Below are positions 5,551 through 7,612 of a stretch of 7,612 nt of DNA, in pieces (position 1 is the stretch's first letter; the number at the start of each line of letters is the position of its first letter). Made by a program: the position numbers and the translations under genes. The notes beneath the pieces are model-generated. The model was not told where the DNA came from, ran no database searches, and was given only the letters and a program-made list of their open reading frames with translations. Where the stretch lies: positions 1 to 7,612 of the forward strand of contig QMOE01000092.1 in the NCBI GenBank assembly GCA_003648125.1, read 5' to 3'. The stretch comes from Chloroflexota bacterium (GTDB lineage: Bacteria; Chloroflexota; Anaerolineae; B4-G1).

Positions 5551-7442
5551 TGGGCATCTCCTTCTGCTTCGTGTTTCGTGGAAATCCAGCGGCCTCCCGG
5601 CTCATTCCACCTGCCTCAACTATAGCCCAACTGCCGCAGATCTCAAGTCAGACTCCAAAACGGGAATTGCTGCTCACCGCCCGCAGCCTGGGCATCAACG
5701 CGCTGATGGTCGTCGCCGTCACCGGGGCTATGGCCATCGGTGAGTGGGCCGAAGCGGCCATCGTGGTGGTGCTCTTTGCGCTGGGGGAAGCGTTGGAGGG
5801 ATACGCCACCGAGCGGGCGCGTGGGGCGCTAGAGAGCCTGCTCGACCTGGCGCCGCCCGTCGCGCTGCGGTTACGGGCCGACGGCTCCACCGAGGAGGTC
5901 CCCGTCGAGCAGCTCTCCGTTGGCGACCGGGTGCTGGTGCGTCCCGGCGACCGGGTGAGCGTGGACGGCGTCGTGCGGGCCGGGCAGAGTGGGGTGGACC
6001 AGTCCGCCATCACCGGTGAGAGCATTCCGGTGGACAAAGCGCCGGGCGACGAGGTCTTTGCCGGCACGATCAACACCTCCGGGGCGCTGGAGGTCGAGGT
6101 GACGCGGATGGCGGCCGATAACACCCTCAGCCGTATGGTCGAACTAGTGCAGGAGGCGCAATCGGAAAAGGCTCCGGTGCAGCACTTCGTCGAGCGTTTC
6201 GCCCGCGTCTACACTCCCGCCGTCGCCGTCGCCGCTCTGCTGATCGCCGCTCTGCCGCCGCTGTTCCTCGGCCAGCCGTTCTGGGGTGAGCGCGGCTGGC
6301 TGATCCGGGCATTACAGATGCTCGTCATCGCCTGCCCCTGTGCGCTGGTCATCAGCACGCCGGTGAGCATGGTCAGCGCGTTGACCAACGCAGCGCGGCG
6401 CGGCGTCTTGATCAAGGGCGGCCGCACCCTGGAGTCGTTGAGTCGCATCCGGGTCTTTGCTTTCGACAAGACCGGCACGCTCACCGAGGGCCGTCCGGTG
6501 ACCACGGATGTGCTCGACGTCTGTGAGGACACCTCCCATGCACACAACGGCTTGCAGTACGCAGCGGCGGTCGAGGCGCAATCGTCCCATCCGCTGGCGC
6601 GGGCGCTGGTGGCGGAGGCCCAGACGCAGGGGATCGCCGTGCCACCGGCCGAGGAGGTGACCATCCTCGGCGGGCGCGGTGTGACCGGGCAGGTCGGCGG
6701 CCGGCAAGTGACCGTCGGCAGCCACCCCTACTTCGACGCGAAGCTCCCGCACGCCGAAACGGTCTGCCAAGAGGCGGAGCGGTTGGCCGAGGCCGGCAAG
6801 ACGGTGATGTTGGTGTCCCACGACGAGAATGTGTGTTCCGTATTCGCCGTGGCCGACACGCCGCGTCCCGAGAGCCGGGACACGCTGGCCGACCTGCGGG
6901 CGCTGGGCGACATCCGCACGCTCATGCTGACCGGTGACGGGCCGACGGTGGCGAAGGCCATCGGGCGACAGGTGGGCGTGGACGATGTGCGGGCCGGGCT
7001 GTTGCCGGAGGACAAAGTCGCTGCCATCCGTGAACTGGCGGCGGGCGAGACGGGGGTGGCGATGGTGGGCGATGGGGTCAACGACGCGCCGGCGCTGGCC
7101 CAGGCCACGGTGGGCATCGCGATGGGCGGGGCCGGGTCGGCGCAGGCGATGGAGACCGCCGACGTCGTGCTGATGGGGGACGATCTGCGGCAGTTGCCCT
7201 TCATCGTGCGTTTGAGCCGGAGCACCCGGCGCACCATCCGGGCGAACATCGCTTTTGCGCTGGCGATCAAGGCGGCCGTCTTTGTGTTGGCGGTGGTGGG
7301 CGTGGCGACGCTGTGGATGGCGATCCTGGCCGACGTGGGGGCCTCGCTGGCCGTTATCCTCAACGGGATGCGGCTGCGCAATACCGGGCATGTGGCCAGG
7401 CAGTTGGGCGTCGAGAGGTTCGGCATACCGTTTGATCGGTAA
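5508..7442 (+). CDS. cadA: P1B-2-type Zn/Cd/Pb-transporting ATPase, 5'-truncated
   Basis: An inner-membrane heavy-metal efflux ATPase. Counting from ATG 5508: TGES actuator motif 169-172, CPC metal site 276-278, phosphorylation site DKTGT (Asp 320), HP 361-362, GDGVNDAP 521-528, and Lys 588 with DVG (Asp 609) in the last two helices. The CPC plus Lys/DxG combination marks the Zn/Cd/Pb class. Membrane segments lie at about 63-80, 82-96, 236-258, 264-290, 579-600 and 601-620. The usual N-terminal metal-binding domain and first two helices are absent. Residues 1 to about 53 do not look like ATPase, have lower GC, and lie antisense to the small ORF and promoter of the other operon. No ribosome binding site precedes 5508, nor clearly ATG 5706. 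The true start is therefore missing and the protein is probably inactive. The C-terminal tail after MRLRN ends within a dispersed repeat. Confidence 0.85.
   Translation: MQIGDRRIVTCLQPLGISFCFVFRGNPAASRLIPPASTIAQLPQISSQTPKRELLLTARSLGINALMVVAVTGAMAIGEWAEAAIVVVLFALGEALEGYATERARGALESLLDLAPPVALRLRADGSTEEVPVEQLSVGDRVLVRPGDRVSVDGVVRAGQSGVDQSAITGESIPVDKAPGDEVFAGTINTSGALEVEVTRMAADNTLSRMVELVQEAQSEKAPVQHFVERFARVYTPAVAVAALLIAALPPLFLGQPFWGERGWLIRALQMLVIACPCALVISTPVSMVSALTNAARRGVLIKGGRTLESLSRIRVFAFDKTGTLTEGRPVTTDVLDVCEDTSHAHNGLQYAAAVEAQSSHPLARALVAEAQTQGIAVPPAEEVTILGGRGVTGQVGGRQVTVGSHPYFDAKLPHAETVCQEAERLAEAGKTVMLVSHDENVCSVFAVADTPRPESRDTLADLRALGDIRTLMLTGDGPTVAKAIGRQVGVDDVRAGLLPEDKVAAIRELAAGETGVAMVGDGVNDAPALAQATVGIAMGGAGSAQAMETADVVLMGDDLRQLPFIVRLSRSTRRTIRANIAFALAIKAAVFVLAVVGVATLWMAILADVGASLAVILNGMRLRNTGHVARQLGVERFGIPFDR
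5619..5646 (-). promoter_or_regulatory. Sigma-70-type promoter of the broken GH38 operon
   Basis: On the minus strand, TTGAGA (5641-5646) and TATAGT (5619-5624) each match consensus at five of six positions, with a 16-nt spacer. Initiation near 5612 would give a leader of about 60 nt before the small ORF. It lies inside the non-homologous 5' extension of the opposing metal ATPase frame, which supports a junction just beyond it. Confidence 0.5.
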
Positions 7443-7481
7443 CCCTCCCGCAGGTTTGCGCTTCTGAACCTGCGGGAGGGT
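7442..7481. repeat. Perfect hairpin copy of the dispersed repeat at the ATPase stop
   Basis: ACCCTCCCGCAGGTT (7442-7456) and its exact complement AACCTGCGGGAGGGT (7467-7481) form a 15-bp stem with a 10-nt loop, the most compact copy in the window. The shared flank begins at 7436, so the ATPase stop codon (7440-7442) lies inside the repeat. It could work as a transcript-end hairpin for the ATPase gene, though no T-tract follows, so I do not call an intrinsic terminator. Confidence 0.85.
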
Positions 7482-7528
7482 CAAGATGTCGGGTAGTGAA
7501 TCGCCTCTGGAGGGCTTGCAGCCAAGCG

Positions 7529-7601
7529 CCCACCCGCGTGAGCGCGCCTGTCCACCTGCGTGGACAGCTAGCTTTAGCTCCTCAGGCACGGTTTCAACCG
7601 T
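7529..7601. repeat. Hairpin-rich intergenic repeat
   Basis: Three adjacent stem-loops: CTGTCCAC/GTGGACAG with a 4-nt loop (7548-7567), AGCTA/TAGCT with a 4-nt loop (7566-7579), and ACGGTT/AACCGT (7588-7601). An imperfect GCGC/GCGC pair sits upstream (about 7527-7546). The pattern resembles the dispersed intergenic palindromes common in repeat-rich bacterial genomes. It carries no credible gene and runs on toward the window edge. Confidence 0.5.
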
Positions 7602-7612
7602 CGGTAGTAACA

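Noticed and set aside
7442..7490. Intrinsic terminator after the metal ATPase
   Set aside because: The stem is strong, but no T-tract follows on either strand, so it is recorded as a repeat only.
6312..7589. Long minus-strand open frame of 425 codons antisense to the metal ATPase
   Set aside because: It is a shadow caused by high GC at third positions of the ATPase gene. Its translation is low-complexity Arg/Gly/His-rich, has no recognisable domain and runs through the 3' palindrome.
7487..7612. Plus-strand ORF running off the window end (MSGSESPLEGLQ...)
   Set aside because: It is translated from the hairpin-rich repeat, and its Ser/Pro-rich composition shows no family.

Overview
The window reads like an accessory, decaying stretch of a free-living bacterial chromosome. 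A Chloroflexota origin is my best guess. It rests on the dispersed palindromes with core CCTCCCGCAGGTT, the signalling ATPase with TPRs, the GH38-type glycosidase and the mixed base composition; nothing here proves it. There are no rRNA, tRNA or CRISPR features.

Layout. Positions 1-409 are gene-free and hold a large palindromic repeat element. Positions 410-2675 (minus strand) are a compact two-gene operon with its own sigma-70-type promoter at 2708-2736. It encodes a 111-aa single-pass membrane protein, then, overlapping by 26 nt, a 651-aa STAND-type P-loop ATPase with C-terminal TPRs. Both proteins carry the same roughly 18-residue Gly-rich motif (pattern GxGGxIxxS[P/G]I), twice in the membrane protein and once inside the ATPase. 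This pair is the best candidate in the window for an undescribed sensor/effector system. Positions 2716-3148 have no convincing gene but hold a strongly foldable segment (a three-way junction at 2876-2940) and a second nested palindrome at 3005-3102.

Positions 3149-5646 (minus strand) are a degraded operon. A promoter at 5619-5646 precedes a 51-aa small ORF with a good ribosome binding site, then a GH38 (alpha-mannosidase-type) gene broken by an in-frame TGA, a frameshift just after the catalytic DSFG motif and a central deletion. A GNAT acetyltransferase follows, whose 5' end looks damaged or overprinted.

Positions 5508-7442 (plus strand) hold a P1B-2-type Zn/Cd/Pb-transporting ATPase without its N-terminal metal-binding domain and first two helices. 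The GC-rich, recognisable ATPase sequence begins abruptly near 5665, right beside the promoter of the opposing operon, so the gene looks truncated by a rearrangement. Its stop codon lies inside a copy of the dispersed palindrome, and a hairpin-rich intergenic repeat fills the end of the window.

Only the two-gene STAND operon looks intact. The metal ATPase and glycosidase are probably non-functional, and the acetyltransferase is uncertain.
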